Assembly (NCBI RefSeq): GCF_006210265.1
Contig: NZ_VCNC01000001.1
Location: 754,843 to 818,842 of the forward strand
Source of the DNA: Desulfovibrio sp. UCD-KL4C
GTDB taxonomy: Bacteria; Desulfobacterota; Desulfovibrionia; Desulfovibrionales; Desulfovibrionaceae
Length of the DNA stretch: 64,000 nt
Direction of reading: 5' to 3'
The position numbers and the translations under genes were made by a program. Positions 55,112-64,000 of this stretch are shown in pieces (positions within the stretch are counted from its first letter, which is position 1; every line of letters starts with the position of its first letter). The notes beneath the pieces were generated by a model. It ran no database searches and had not been told where the DNA came from. It was given only the letters and a program-made list of their open reading frames with translations.

Positions 55112-55867
55112 TTATTTTTTACTCAAAAAAGTTTTAAGTTTTTTGCCTTCAGTGAAGTCAGGATTTATAGCTAAGCATTTATTAAGATATTCGTATGCAT
55201 CATTTTTATTACCTAGTTCGGTTAGTGACCGGGCAATATTAAAAAAAAGATTTTCATCATCAGTACTATAGTTTAAGGCTTTGCTGTAAAAATCAACAGC
55301 TTCACTAAAGAGGTGGTTTTTTCTAAGCGATATGCCGAATGCATTAAAAAGGTGCTTATGCTTATCCTCAAAAGCTGCATCAAGGGATATTAGTCTTTTA
55401 AAAATATCCAGTGCTTTTGCTGCTTCATTACGTTTAAGGTAGCATAAACCTATTCCGAAATTAGCTCTGATACTGTTTTCGTCAAAAGCCAATGCTTCGT
55501 TGTATTTCATTTCAGCAGTGAAAACATTACCCAACTGACGCTGTCGCTCAGCTTTGGCAAGACTTTTACCCAGTTCTCTCATAGCTGGGAATACAGACTT
55601 TGTGTAAAGTTCCATTTCTGGTGTAAAAGATTCGAGAAGTTCATCTTTCGTTATAATTTGTTCAGGACCGGAGGGAACATGATTTTCGTTAAGCGTACGG
55701 AGGATTATGTCACCTATATCGTTCTCTTCAGCATAATACAGGAATGTTTGCACAACTCTGCGCTTTGTGGTTCCTGTCCCGATATCTTGCATCGATTTGG
55801 AAGAAAAAGCTCCGCGGATTTTTGGTGCGGTAAGTTGAGTAGAATCAATTGTGCTCATTTTATTCAT
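55112..55867 (-). CDS. TPR-repeat protein
   Basis: A ~251-residue cytoplasmic protein. Residues 1-105 are of unknown type and carry LxxTLNENH. Residues ~110-250 form about four tetratricopeptide repeats (KYNEALAFDENS, ALDIFKRLISLDAAF, AVDFYSKALNYSTD, AYEYLNKCLAINPDF). It should act as a protein-interaction scaffold; partners are unknown. The start is taken as ATG 55867, with AGGA at five bases. It lies between hslU and flgE but each is probably a separate unit. Confidence 0.82.
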   Translation of the reverse strand: MNKMSTIDSTQLTAPKIRGAFSSKSMQDIGTGTTKRRVVQTFLYYAEENDIGDIILRTLNENHVPSGPEQIITKDELLESFTPEMELYTKSVFPAMRELGKSLAKAERQRQLGNVFTAEMKYNEALAFDENSIRANFGIGLCYLKRNEAAKALDIFKRLISLDAAFEDKHKHLFNAFGISLRKNHLFSEAVDFYSKALNYSTDDENLFFNIARSLTELGNKNDAYEYLNKCLAINPDFTEGKKLKTFLSKK

Positions 55868-55978
55868 CATAATCCTGTAGTTTGCTATAGAATTCTCTCA
55901 GGCGAGTACTCATTCTTTGAATAACATGTTTGAAATTTAACATAGTTTCGTTTTGGCTACAAATTTAAAAAGTTAAAT

Positions 55979-56012
55979 AAAAACCGAGCTCCTGTTTTCA
56001 AGAGCTCGGTTT
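55979..56012 (-). terminator. Terminator of the hslV-hslU operon
   Basis: An 11-bp stem (AAACCGAGCTC with GAGCTCGGTTT, 10-base loop) lies 27 bases past hslU, with TTTTTATTT on the - strand. Confidence 0.92.
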
Positions 56013-56038
56013 AATAGAGAATGTTGTTTAAATTTTCG

Positions 56039-57421
56039 CTATAATATGTAGCGTGACAGATCTCGGTCTTCTATTACGTCACTTAGTTTCTCTTTTACGT
56101 AATCTTTATCAATAAGTATTGAGTCGCCTGATCTGTCAGGTGCTTCAAATGATAAGTCAGCAAGAATTTTTTCCATGATAGTATAAAGTCTTCTCGCTCC
56201 GATATTTTCGGTTTCTTCATTGATTTTTTGAGCTGTTGCAGCAACTTCTTCAAGTGCTTCCTTGCTGTAGTCAATTGTGATTTTTTCAGTTTCAAGTAAA
56301 GCCTTGTATTGGACAGTCAGCGCATTTTGCGGTTCGGTAAGAATCCTATAAAATTCATCTTTTCCTAGAGCTGAAAGCTCAACGCGTAGCGGGAAGCGGC
56401 CTTGCAGTTCTGGAATCAGATCGGAAGGTTTGGAGAAATGGAATGCTCCGGCTGAGATGAAGAGAATGTGATCAGTTTTAACCATGCCGTATTTGGTGTT
56501 AACCACACATCCTTCAACGATAGGAAGCAGGTCGCGCTGAACTCCTTCGCGAGAAACATCAGTGGAACCGCCATTTTGATGTCCACCTGCAATTTTATCA
56601 ATTTCATCAAGGAAAAGGATGCCGGATTGTTCAACACGCTCACGGGCAATTTCAGTAACATTATCCATGTCGATCAGCTTGTCTGATTCTTCCTGAATAA
56701 GGATTTCATATGCTTCACGAATGTGAACTTTGCGAGTCTTCTTTTTGTTGGGGAACATCTTGCCGATCATATCGTTGACCTGCATTCCCATGTCTTCCAT
56801 ACCGGGCATAGACATAATTTCAACGCCTGTTCCGCCCTGAACGGTGACTTCAATTTCTACTTCGCGAGCATCAAGTTTGCCGTCGCGCCACATTTGGCGG
56901 AATTTATCTCGCGTGGAGCTTTTATCTTCAGAAGGGTTTTCTTCAGTTAGAGGAATTGCTTCTTCGGAACCGTTGAAGAACCCCATGCTTGGAGCTTTAG
57001 CTTTTGACGCAGGAAGAAGGATGTCTAAAAGGCGTTCTTCAGCATTTTTTTCAGCTTTAACCTTAACTTTTTCAAGTTCTTCCTTGCGGACAAGGTTGAT
57101 TCCTATTTCCATCAGATCGCGGACCATTGATTCAACATCACGGCCAACATAACCAACTTCAGTAAATTTGGTGGCTTCAACTTTAAAAAAAGGGCAGCCT
57201 GAAAGTCTCGCCAGTCGGCGTGCAATTTCAGTTTTACCTACTCCGGTAGGGCCCATCATGATAATATTTTTAGGGGAAACTTCATCACGCAGCTCTGTTG
57301 GAAGTTGCTGTCTGCGCCAGCGGTTACGCATTGCAATGGCGACCATACGCTTTGCATCTGCCTGACCTATGATATACTTATCAAGCTCTGAAACGATTTC
57401 TCTAGGTGTAAGATTACTCAT
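56039..57421 (-). CDS. hslU: HslU ATPase subunit of the HslVU protease
   Basis: A 460-residue AAA+ unfoldase with Walker [16 protein letters not shown] (~60), Walker [10 protein letters not shown] and the sensor II region ([13 protein letters not shown]). The I domain (~110-235) is present, as in HslU. The C-terminus ends SRYIL, the tail that docks into HslV. AAAAGGT precedes the ATG. It starts 21 bases after hslV. Confidence 0.97.
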   Translation of the reverse strand: MSNLTPREIVSELDKYIIGQADAKRMVAIAMRNRWRRQQLPTELRDEVSPKNIIMMGPTGVGKTEIARRLARLSGCPFFKVEATKFTEVGYVGRDVESMVRDLMEIGINLVRKEELEKVKVKAEKNAEERLLDILLPASKAKAPSMGFFNGSEEAIPLTEENPSEDKSSTRDKFRQMWRDGKLDAREVEIEVTVQGGTGVEIMSMPGMEDMGMQVNDMIGKMFPNKKKTRKVHIREAYEILIQEESDKLIDMDNVTEIARERVEQSGILFLDEIDKIAGGHQNGGSTDVSREGVQRDLLPIVEGCVVNTKYGMVKTDHILFISAGAFHFSKPSDLIPELQGRFPLRVELSALGKDEFYRILTEPQNALTVQYKALLETEKITIDYSKEALEEVAATAQKINEETENIGARRLYTIMEKILADLSFEAPDRSGDSILIDKDYVKEKLSDVIEDRDLSRYIL

Positions 57422-57442
57422 TTGAAGACCTTTTATATGAAA

Positions 57443-57982
57443 TTATTTTTCGATGGTTTTGATAACAAAGTGATCGTTGGTGTAAACGCAGATTTCACTG
57501 GCAATTTTCATTGATTTTTCTGCAATCTCAACAGCACTCATATCGGTGTTGCGAGAAAGTGCACGGGCTGCAGAAAGGGCGTATACACCGCCTGATCCGA
57601 TTGCAGCAAGACCGTCGTCAGGTTCGATGACGTCACCGTTACCGCTGATTATTAGAATATGTTCAGCGTCAGCAACAAGAATCATTGCTTCAAGTTTGCG
57701 AAGATATTTATCTTTACGCCAATCAGTTGCAAGCTCAACTGCGCTGCGGACAAGATTGCCGCCATGAGCTTCGAGTTTTTTCTCAAATCTTTCAAAAAGG
57801 GTGAAAGCATCAGCAGTAGCACCTGCAAAACCCGCAAGAACTTTATCATGATAAAGGGTTCTTACTTTGACTGCGGAATGCTTCATTACGACGGCCTGAC
57901 CCAAAGTTACCTGGCCGTCACCGGCCATGGCTGAACCTTTATCATCTTTCACGGCCAGAATGGTCGTTCCTCTGAGTTCCAT
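57443..57982 (-). CDS. hslV: HslV protease subunit of HslVU
   Basis: A 179-residue N-terminal-nucleophile peptidase of HslV type. The start is ATG 57982 (six bases after AGGAG), since the ATG at 57988 abuts the ribosome-binding site. It opens MELRGTTIL, so the catalytic Thr is exposed after removal of a 5-residue propeptide. The conserved DGQVTLG and [14 protein letters not shown] blocks are intact. It forms a dodecamer with HslU rings to degrade misfolded proteins. It is first in hslVU. Confidence 0.95.
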   Translation of the reverse strand: MELRGTTILAVKDDKGSAMAGDGQVTLGQAVVMKHSAVKVRTLYHDKVLAGFAGATADAFTLFERFEKKLEAHGGNLVRSAVELATDWRKDKYLRKLEAMILVADAEHILIISGNGDVIEPDDGLAAIGSGGVYALSAARALSRNTDMSAVEIAEKSMKIASEICVYTNDHFVIKTIEK

Positions 57983-58063
57983 GTTCATCTCCTGATTAAG
58001 CTATGATTATTCGTTTTCAATATAACGATTGAATTTAAATATTTGTAGAACGTAAAATATCAA

Positions 58064-58345
58064 TCCGACACCCACTAACCGTGGGTCGGTTTTGGATTTT
58101 ATTTGAATTACCAAATGATAAGACCGCTTGGAAGGATGGCAAGGGGGGAGGGGGAGGAAAAATGAGATTTGCCTCCGCCAAAATTATCAGCTATAAAAGC
58201 CTTGGTCGACAGTTCACCTAGGCGTTGCCGCCCCTTTGGGGAGCTAAACCTGTCATTATTACTTTTCCATCGACACCTTATTTTTGTGCCGAGTCGGAAG
58301 CCGGCAACCACGACAGTCCATATATTTTGGGTAGGCGCGATAGTG
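58064..58345. ncRNA. Unassigned structured intergenic region upstream of hslV
   Basis: This 280-base stretch is GC-richer than its surroundings and shows several possible hairpins: CCGA/TCGG with CCCAC/GTGGG (58065-58089, followed by TTTTGGATTTT on the + strand), GGCG-TTGC-CGCC and CCCC-TTT-GGGG (58221-58241) inside a GACAG/CTGTC closing stem (58208-58254). A G-rich run lies at 58142-58157. It matched neither the signature motifs of 6S, RNase P, tmRNA or SRP RNA nor common riboswitches I could recall. Strand is unclear. Confidence 0.35.
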
Positions 58346-58355
58346 AGGATATGTC

Positions 58356-58889
58356 ATGTCTAAAACTGTTTTGCCCTTTGCTGTAGATGATATCTCTGCC
58401 TTTGCTCGGTCTCTTCGCCGTCAGCTGGATGGCCTTGAAGCTCTTCCTTCCCATGTTGAAATGTTGAACTTGCTCGTAAGAGCCAGCGGTTTCCGAAATT
58501 TTCAGCATTTTCGTGTTCAGCATGAGTCCATTAAAATTCTTGAAGCTCCCAAATCTCCATCACCTGAACTTAACCTTAAGCTGGTTAAGAGATTAGTTCG
58601 ATTTTTTGATGAAGACGGGCAGCTGATTCGCTGGCCTAAGAAATTTAGTGAGCGCATAGTTTGTTTGTGGGTAATGTGGTCACGTATTCCTGCTAAGCAG
58701 TCTTTTTCCGAAAAGGAAATAAGTGATCTTCTTGAAAAAGAGCACCTTTTCGGGGATTACGCTTTGCTTCGCCGTGAGTTGGTGGACAGAGGAATGGTCG
58801 TTCGTAATACGGACGGGAGCCAGTATAAAAGGCTTGAGGTTAGACCTCCTTTAGAGGCGTTAGAAGTGTTAAGTCATCTGCGTAGATAG
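58356..58889 (+). CDS. DUF2087-family protein
   Basis: A 177-residue protein whose C-terminal ~90 residues match DUF2087 (RWPKKFSERIVCLWVMWSRI, FSEKEISDLLEKE, DYALLRRELVDRGMVVR), a short helical domain of unknown role found in some regulators. The N-terminal ~75 residues (ASGFRNFQHFRVQ) are of unknown type. GAGG lies seven bases before the ATG, 10 bases after the structured region. It is convergent with the ClC gene. Confidence 0.75.
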   Translation: MSKTVLPFAVDDISAFARSLRRQLDGLEALPSHVEMLNLLVRASGFRNFQHFRVQHESIKILEAPKSPSPELNLKLVKRLVRFFDEDGQLIRWPKKFSERIVCLWVMWSRIPAKQSFSEKEISDLLEKEHLFGDYALLRRELVDRGMVVRNTDGSQYKRLEVRPPLEALEVLSHLRR

Positions 58890-58896
58890 CAATAAA

Positions 58897-58930
58897 AAAG
58901 CCTCTTGAAGTTTTGACTTCAAGAGGCTTT
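58897..58930. terminator. Bidirectional terminator, 15-bp stem
   Basis: AAAGCCTCTTGAAGT pairs with ACTTCAAGAGGCTTT around TTTG, between the convergent DUF2087 and ClC genes. Confidence 0.92.
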
Positions 58931-58953
58931 CAAATAATCTTGTGTGATACAGT

Positions 58954-60762
58954 CTAATCTTCGTGAAGTTCTTTAATTGATTTAGCGTAGGCTCTAAATA
59001 CATTTTCACGATTCAGCAGTCCGATTATGTGATTAGAGTCATCGTCAGATACGACTGGAATCTGTCCATAATCTGTGTCTACAAATTTTAGAAGAGCGGT
59101 ATACAGGTCATCATTTTTTTTCAGAGTGGCAGGTTTTGTTGCTAAATCCTTGGCAAGGACAAGGTCGAAAAGATCCTGATTGAATAGATGGTTTCTAACA
59201 TTTTGAATTGTCAAAATACCTGTGATTGAGCCTTCTTCATTTTTAACAGGGAAGTACAGCTCATTTGTGTTCGCGATGATATCTCTCAAGGCTATCAAAG
59301 TTGTACCTTCTTCAAGAGTAGTGACTCTGCCGGGTTTGAAATAGCTTTCAACCTGAAGCTGTTCAAGGATATTAATAGTTGAATCTTCAATATGCGCAGG
59401 TGATTCAAACTTGTTATCAACTTGATGCTCATATAGCGAGAAATTACGTCCTAGTACAATGCAGAGAGCAGAAGCTAGCATTAGCGGGGCGAGTAGTCCG
59501 TAACCCTGTGTAAGCTCGCAGACCATGATCAGCGGACCGATAGGTGCGTTTGCTACTCCTGCAAAAAACGCCGCCATGCCGACCAGTACATATCCGCCTG
59601 GCTGTGTGGCAATATCAGGGTAAAATCTGTTTGCAACCTGTCCGACGATGCCGCCGGTCATACCACCGACAAATAATGCCGGGGCAAACATACCACCGCT
59701 CATACCTGAACCGATGGTCATGGATGTTGCGACTGTTTTTCCCATGATGATTGCGAGCATCATCAAAATGGGGATTTCACCCATCATTGCCATCTCCAAC
59801 CAGCCGTAGCCGCCTGAAAGAACCTGAGGGAAAAACATACCCATAAGTCCCATCATAAGGCCACCGATTCCGGTTGCCCACATAAGGCCTAGGCGATCTT
59901 GAATTTTAGAGAAAAATGAATATTTAATAAAACGGAATGTGCGGATGTACATCCACCCTGCAAAGGTGCAGGCAAAAGCCAAAACTATGTAGAAGATCAT
60001 TTCACGAGGATCATGAAAAACAAATCGCGGAATTCCGAAGATTGGTTCTGATCCGTAAAACATTGTGAAAATAGAGTAAGAGACCACAGAAGAGAGAACA
60101 GATGGCAAGATTGCTTCTGATTCAAAATCTTCGCGGTAGATAACTTCTACTGCGGTTAATGCGCCGCCGAGCGGAGCACGGAAAATAGCTCCGAGTCCTC
60201 CGGCTGCTCCGGCAAGTAGCAATATTCTACGCTCTTTAGCAGAGAGGTTTAATTTCTTGGCAATCCATGACCCCATACCAGCACCCATTTGAGTGATAGG
60301 GCCTTCGCGACCAGCACTAGCACCGGTTGCAATTGTGAAGATAGAAGTAATACCCTTAATAAAGGGGATGAGGGGCCGCATTTTTCCGCTGCCCTGATGG
60401 AAACATTTAATAGTAGCGTCTGTTCCGTCTGTTCCGCCGGAGATAGTTTCAGGAATAAACCTGTTGACTAACCATCCAGTGATTAACCCTACTGTCATTG
60501 TACACACTGGGATAACCCATGTACGCAACTGTCCGGCTGGGCCGTGGAAAATTTCTTCGCCGGCCGGAGCAGGTAAAGTTACACCGGCAAGTTTGTGTAA
60601 GAAGAAGAACTTTCCGTATTCAACTGCCCAAAAAAATGCGACAGCTAAAATTCCTGAAAATAAACCGACCAAAACACCAAGTAAAAGCCACCTGAACGAG
60701 CTAATATTTTTGTATGATCGTGCAATTTCCTTCCAGATTCTAAAATTTAAAAGAGGACTCAT
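58954..60762 (-). CDS. ClC-family anion channel/transporter with CBS domains
   Basis: A 602-residue inner-membrane protein with about a dozen ClC helices (~25-440) and two C-terminal CBS domains (~465-595). The gating Glu is in GASAGREGP, and SGGMFAPALFVGG is present. The usual Ser-bearing G-S-G-I-P stretch is not recognisable; the corresponding region reads ETISGGTDGTD, so anion selectivity is uncertain. Its start codon overlaps the ribF stop (TAATG), giving coupled translation. Confidence 0.88.
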   Translation of the reverse strand: MSPLLNFRIWKEIARSYKNISSFRWLLLGVLVGLFSGILAVAFFWAVEYGKFFFLHKLAGVTLPAPAGEEIFHGPAGQLRTWVIPVCTMTVGLITGWLVNRFIPETISGGTDGTDATIKCFHQGSGKMRPLIPFIKGITSIFTIATGASAGREGPITQMGAGMGSWIAKKLNLSAKERRILLLAGAAGGLGAIFRAPLGGALTAVEVIYREDFESEAILPSVLSSVVSYSIFTMFYGSEPIFGIPRFVFHDPREMIFYIVLAFACTFAGWMYIRTFRFIKYSFFSKIQDRLGLMWATGIGGLMMGLMGMFFPQVLSGGYGWLEMAMMGEIPILMMLAIIMGKTVATSMTIGSGMSGGMFAPALFVGGMTGGIVGQVANRFYPDIATQPGGYVLVGMAAFFAGVANAPIGPLIMVCELTQGYGLLAPLMLASALCIVLGRNFSLYEHQVDNKFESPAHIEDSTINILEQLQVESYFKPGRVTTLEEGTTLIALRDIIANTNELYFPVKNEEGSITGILTIQNVRNHLFNQDLFDLVLAKDLATKPATLKKNDDLYTALLKFVDTDYGQIPVVSDDDSNHIIGLLNRENVFRAYAKSIKELHED

Positions 60763-61745
60763 TAACAGGCTCCAGTTCCTGACTCTGTCAGGTGCAGACC
60801 CGGTCTGACTTGTGATTCCGGATAGGAGAGAATTGATTTGGCAAGTTCAATATCTTTAGTAATGCGGATCTTTAATTCGCCCAAGCCGTCAAATTTGCGT
60901 TCCGCACGGATTCTCTGGATAAAGTGAACTCTGATATTTTTACCGTAGATGTCATCGGAAAAATTGAAAATATGAGCTTCAACGGATAGAGCGTCATTAC
61001 CGAAAGTAGGGTTTATACCTATATTAGCAACCCCGGCTTTGACCATTCCATCCACTTCGACCCGGATGGCATAAACTCCTGATTTTGGAAACAGCTCATC
61101 TTCAAGTTTAATATTAGCTGTCGGGAATCCTAGGAGGCGGCCTCCGCGGTTCATACCGTGTACTACTTCCCCGCGAACTTGGTAGAATCTGCCCAGTAAT
61201 GGGCGAACATCCCAAACGTTTCCTTCGCTTACAAGGTCTCTGATGCGTGAAGAACTAACGACCGCATCATTAATAATGATTGGATCAAGTCGTTCAATGC
61301 CGTAACCATACTTGCGGCCAAGAGAGACTAGTACTTCATAGTTTCCTGAACGACCTTTACCTAAAGCGTAGTCATACCCGACGACCATTTCTTTCATGGA
61401 AAGAGTATCAATAAGATATTTTTTGATGAATTCTTCAGGAGATAGAGCTGCCATTTCTTTAGTAAAATTCAGAGCCAAGAGAATATCAGGCTCATGCAGA
61501 GCAATAAGTTCCAGCTTTTGTTTGGTGAGAGTTATGAATGGCGGAGTTTTACTGTTGACAAGTATCCTGAGTGGATGCGGGTCAAAGGTTACAACGACGC
61601 TGACCAAGCCATTGGCTTTGGCTTTTCTGCATGTGCTGCCAATAAGTTTCTGGTGCCCCTTATGGACTCCATCGAAGTTACCTATTGTTACACATGATCC
61701 GTTTTCAATTTTTTGAATTTCTTCGATTGATCTGGCGATTATCAT
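60762..61745 (-). CDS. ribF: Bifunctional riboflavin kinase/FAD synthetase
   Basis: A 327-residue enzyme that makes FMN and FAD from riboflavin. The adenylyltransferase half (~1-185) has TIGNFDGVHKGHQ and SSSRIRDLVSEG. The kinase half (~190-310) has RGGRLLGFPTANI and VANIGINPTFG. A ~20-residue tail ends near GTGAC. GAAG precedes the ATG. It is co-transcribed with the ClC gene. Confidence 0.96.
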   Translation of the reverse strand: MIIARSIEEIQKIENGSCVTIGNFDGVHKGHQKLIGSTCRKAKANGLVSVVVTFDPHPLRILVNSKTPPFITLTKQKLELIALHEPDILLALNFTKEMAALSPEEFIKKYLIDTLSMKEMVVGYDYALGKGRSGNYEVLVSLGRKYGYGIERLDPIIINDAVVSSSRIRDLVSEGNVWDVRPLLGRFYQVRGEVVHGMNRGGRLLGFPTANIKLEDELFPKSGVYAIRVEVDGMVKAGVANIGINPTFGNDALSVEAHIFNFSDDIYGKNIRVHFIQRIRAERKFDGLGELKIRITKDIELAKSILSYPESQVRPGLHLTESGTGAC

Positions 61746-61924
61746 TTTCGCTTCACTTTTTGGCGATAGATTTTAGAAAGGGGATAACTACATTAAAAAG
61801 AAGCAGACTTCAAGTTACTGGTTATCTCAAAAAAAATGGTTTAAAAAATATTAATTAAGTGGAAAAATCGAATAAGGCATTGTAAATATGAGTTATACTT
61901 TCTTGAATAGTAGAAGGACGTAAA

Positions 61925-63379
61925 CTATTTTTTATCACCGTTGTCTTTTTCTACAGGATGTATAGTTTTTTCAAGAGTTCTAAGCTGTTCTTTTTGTTCT
62001 TTAGTTTTAGCAAGGCCTTCAGCTTTTTTGAGATGAAACAAAGCTTGTTTTTTATCTCTTCCATATAGTGCGGCGTAAGCAAGTTGCTCGTGCGCTCCAA
62101 AGTAATCTCCTGATTCTCCCAGCGAGCGGCCCAGATGGTAAAGGATTTCTTGATCATGTGGGACCATTTCAGCTACTTTACGCATTGTGGGGATTGCTTG
62201 TGCATAATCTTTACGCTCAGCCTGAATTCTTGCGATGAAAAATAAGGCCATCGCATCCGAAGGGTCACGTAAATAAGCTTCACGGAGTAGTGGGGATGCT
62301 TTGTCCATTTTACCTATGGTGAAATAAAAGCGTCCAGTTTCTCGAAGGATCAAAGGCTCATTCGGGCATTCAGTGTTAGCTTGCAGGAACGCTGCTTCCG
62401 CATCTTGGTCTTGCTTCATGCGGGAAAGAATTATGCCGAGGCCCAAATGATCAAGGCATGTTCTGTTGGCTTTTGGTATATTATTATAATGGGCCAGAGC
62501 TACTTTAGGATCGGTTCTTCTCGCCCGGATAAGTGTTTGGACTTTATGAAACAGCGCATCATCATCGACTCTTTTAAAGAACTCAGGCGGCATTCTTACA
62601 AAACGTTGCTTAAGATAGTCAATACGGTCGTTAAGTCCGGGGTGAGTGGAAAGATAAGTAGGGATATTGTTGTTACTTACATACCACTGACGTTGCTTCA
62701 TTTCTTTAAAGCTGTTCACCATACTCGTTGGATTAAAGCCGGACGCGACTAGAAAATTCATGCCTAAATGATCAGCTTCCCTTTCATTTTGCTGAGTGTA
62801 GCTTAGGTAAGCAGTTTGAGCCCCTGCCATGGAGCCCATTGATATGGCCTGTCCCAGTGAAGCTGTGTTCCCACCACCGGACATGCCAAGCATCATTCCT
62901 GCTAAGGTACCTATCATACTGGCAATGTTAACCAGTTTCATCTTTTCCATACGTCTTGCCACGTGTCTTAAAGCAACGTGTCCAAGCTCATGACCTATAA
63001 CTGCAGCGAGTTCTGATTCATGTTTAAGATTGAGAATAAGGCCTGTGAAAATATAAATATAACCGCCTGGGATAGCGAAAGCATTCATTGAGTTATTATC
63101 AATGACCGCTGAGGTTATGGGAAAAGGTTGGGGCGGCATTGCGTGCGCAACTCTGGCGACAAGATTTTTAATATAGTTGTCAATCTGCGGATCGAGGACA
63201 ATAGACATTCTTTGGTGAATCATTTTGTCAAATTCTTTACCGAGTTTAATCTCATCAGACACGGTAAATTCACCGAACATGGAAGCCTCAGTAGCTTGAG
63301 GAGTCAACCACATAAACGAAAATAAAAATATCAAGATTACTGATATTCGGCGATGGAAATTTTTTCTTTTTGTACTCAT
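61925..63379 (-). CDS. M48-family metalloprotease with C-terminal TPRs (BepA-like)
   Basis: A 484-residue secreted protein. The signal peptide (~12-31, ending TEA) is followed by an M48 zinc peptidase domain with HELGH (His130, Glu131, His134) and third-ligand Glu201 (NEREADHLG). A TPR region occupies ~300-470. This layout is that of BepA/YfgC, which in Escherichia coli assists LPS and outer-membrane protein quality control; a similar envelope role is inferred. The ribosome-binding site is weak. Confidence 0.9.
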   Translation of the reverse strand: MSTKRKNFHRRISVILIFLFSFMWLTPQATEASMFGEFTVSDEIKLGKEFDKMIHQRMSIVLDPQIDNYIKNLVARVAHAMPPQPFPITSAVIDNNSMNAFAIPGGYIYIFTGLILNLKHESELAAVIGHELGHVALRHVARRMEKMKLVNIASMIGTLAGMMLGMSGGGNTASLGQAISMGSMAGAQTAYLSYTQQNEREADHLGMNFLVASGFNPTSMVNSFKEMKQRQWYVSNNNIPTYLSTHPGLNDRIDYLKQRFVRMPPEFFKRVDDDALFHKVQTLIRARRTDPKVALAHYNNIPKANRTCLDHLGLGIILSRMKQDQDAEAAFLQANTECPNEPLILRETGRFYFTIGKMDKASPLLREAYLRDPSDAMALFFIARIQAERKDYAQAIPTMRKVAEMVPHDQEILYHLGRSLGESGDYFGAHEQLAYAALYGRDKKQALFHLKKAEGLAKTKEQKEQLRTLEKTIHPVEKDNGDKK

Positions 63380-63430
63380 TGCTGGTAACAGTAAGTTTAG
63401 ATTTATGACTTGTAAAGTTTTCTGAAAATA

Positions 63431-63462
63431 AAAAGCCTCATGAGAAGTGTCTCATGAGGCTT
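63431..63462 (-). terminator. Terminator downstream of rho
   Basis: A 13-bp stem (AAGCCTCATGAGA and its complement, AGTG loop) with TTTTATTTT on the - strand, 29 bases past rho. It also faces the M48 gene promoter. Confidence 0.9.
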
Positions 63463-63490
63463 AAATTTGATATTTAATGGGAGTAATAAA

Positions 63491-64000
63491 TTATTTGCCC
63501 ATCATTTCAAAGAAGTCTTCGTTCTTTTTTGTTCCCTTCATTTTATCGAGGAGAAATTCCATGGAATCAATGCTGTTCATAGGAGCAAGCAGTTTTCTGA
63601 GAATCCAGACCTTATTAAGAACTTCAGGTGAAAGAAGAAGTTCTTCTTTACGTGTTCCTGAACGGTTAATATCAATAGCAGGGAATACTCTCTTTTCTGC
63701 AAGTTTGCGGTCAAGATAGAGATCCATATTACCAGTTCCTTTGAATTCTTCAAAAATAACTTCATCCATTCTTGAGCCCGTATCTATCAAAGCTGTTGCA
63801 ATAATTGTCAGACTTCCGCCTTCTTCAATGTTACGCGCTGCTCCGAAAAATCTTTTAGGACGCTGCATTGCGTTCGCATCGAGACCACCGGAGAGGACTC
63901 TGCCGGAAGAAGGAGTTACTGCATTGTAAGCTCTGCCGAGGCGGGTGATTGAATCAAGAAGAATAACAACATCTCTCTTGCGTTCGACAAGACGTTTAGC
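63491..64000 (-). CDS. rho: Transcription termination factor Rho, 3' part
   Basis: The C-terminal 169 residues of Rho, running off the window's right edge. The frame reads [35 protein letters not shown] and ends FEMMGK, matching the RNA-dependent ATPase/R-loop region of Rho. An internal ATG at 63868 is not the start. The N-terminal RNA-binding domain and Walker A lie beyond base 64000. Confidence 0.95.
   Translation of the reverse strand, partial: AKRLVERKRDVVILLDSITRLGRAYNAVTPSSGRVLSGGLDANAMQRPKRFFGAARNIEEGGSLTIIATALIDTGSRMDEVIFEEFKGTGNMDLYLDRKLAEKRVFPAIDINRSGTRKEELLLSPEVLNKVWILRKLLAPMNSIDSMEFLLDKMKGTKKNEDFFEMMGK

Noticed and set aside
1-64000. tRNA, rRNA, CRISPR array, insertion sequence or prophage
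   Set aside because: No T-loop-like tRNA cores in the intergenic regions, no regular spacer-repeat pattern, and no transposase, integrase or phage genes were seen.

Overview
The window reads as a chromosomal segment of an AT-rich, motile, anaerobic Gram-negative bacterium. The best fit is a Desulfovibrio-like member of the Desulfobacterota. This is inferred from gene content: a hemerythrin-tipped chemoreceptor, an orphan NrdG-type radical SAM activase, a cobamide-remodelling CbiR next to CobU, several PAS/GAF/c-di-GMP signalling proteins, a flagellar hook gene behind a sigma-54-type promoter, and a full branched-chain amino-acid ABC operon. I see no rRNA, tRNA, CRISPR array, insertion sequence or prophage. 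Most transcription units end in long, clean rho-independent hairpins, and start codons include TTG and GTG where the Shine-Dalgarno spacing demands them.

Layout. 1-6.7 kb (+): 3' part of a Cache/PAS chemoreceptor, a Kef-type cation:proton antiporter, a putative NlpC/P60-like lipoprotein, a ZupT-type ZIP transporter and a flavin-reductase-like protein. 6.8-18 kb (mostly -): hemerythrin chemoreceptor, LysR/EamA divergent pair, family-3 binding protein, phosphate acyltransferase, acetolactate synthase small subunit, a PAS-GAF-GGDEF-EAL protein and a large transglutaminase-like lipoprotein. 18-24 kb: ferredoxin-nitroreductase divergent from an HxlR regulator, small redox and stress genes (IscA-like, OsmC, YkgJ, GNAT), and a 602-residue protein of unknown function. 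24-34 kb (+): an endonuclease Q-UvrD helicase fusion, then a probable operon cbiR-cobU-DHH phosphoesterase-polA-DUF1844, then argC. 34-37 kb: HDOD protein, CheR and a single-domain response regulator. 37-42 kb: NrdG, a Cys-rich secreted protein, a zinc-ribbon membrane protein, a large unknown helical protein and PurU. 42-48 kb (-): livK-livH-livM-livG-livF, with two tiny Shine-Dalgarno-led ORFs upstream. 48-53 kb: third chemoreceptor, a two-gene unit (HisC-like pseudoenzyme and Cys-rich lipoprotein), and a ferritin-like protein. 53-64 kb (mostly -): flgE, TPR protein, hslV-hslU, a structured intergenic segment, DUF2087, ribF-ClC, an M48/TPR protease and the 3' end of rho.

The most notable items are the EndoQ-UvrD fusion, the HisC-like protein that has lost its PLP lysine and carries a degenerate Hpt-like N-terminus, the tandem small ORFs upstream of livK, the 602-residue protein with alpha/alpha-toroid-like motifs next to a 40-bp perfect palindrome, and an unassigned structured intergenic region upstream of hslV. 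Family names come from recognising motifs by eye. No database search was run.
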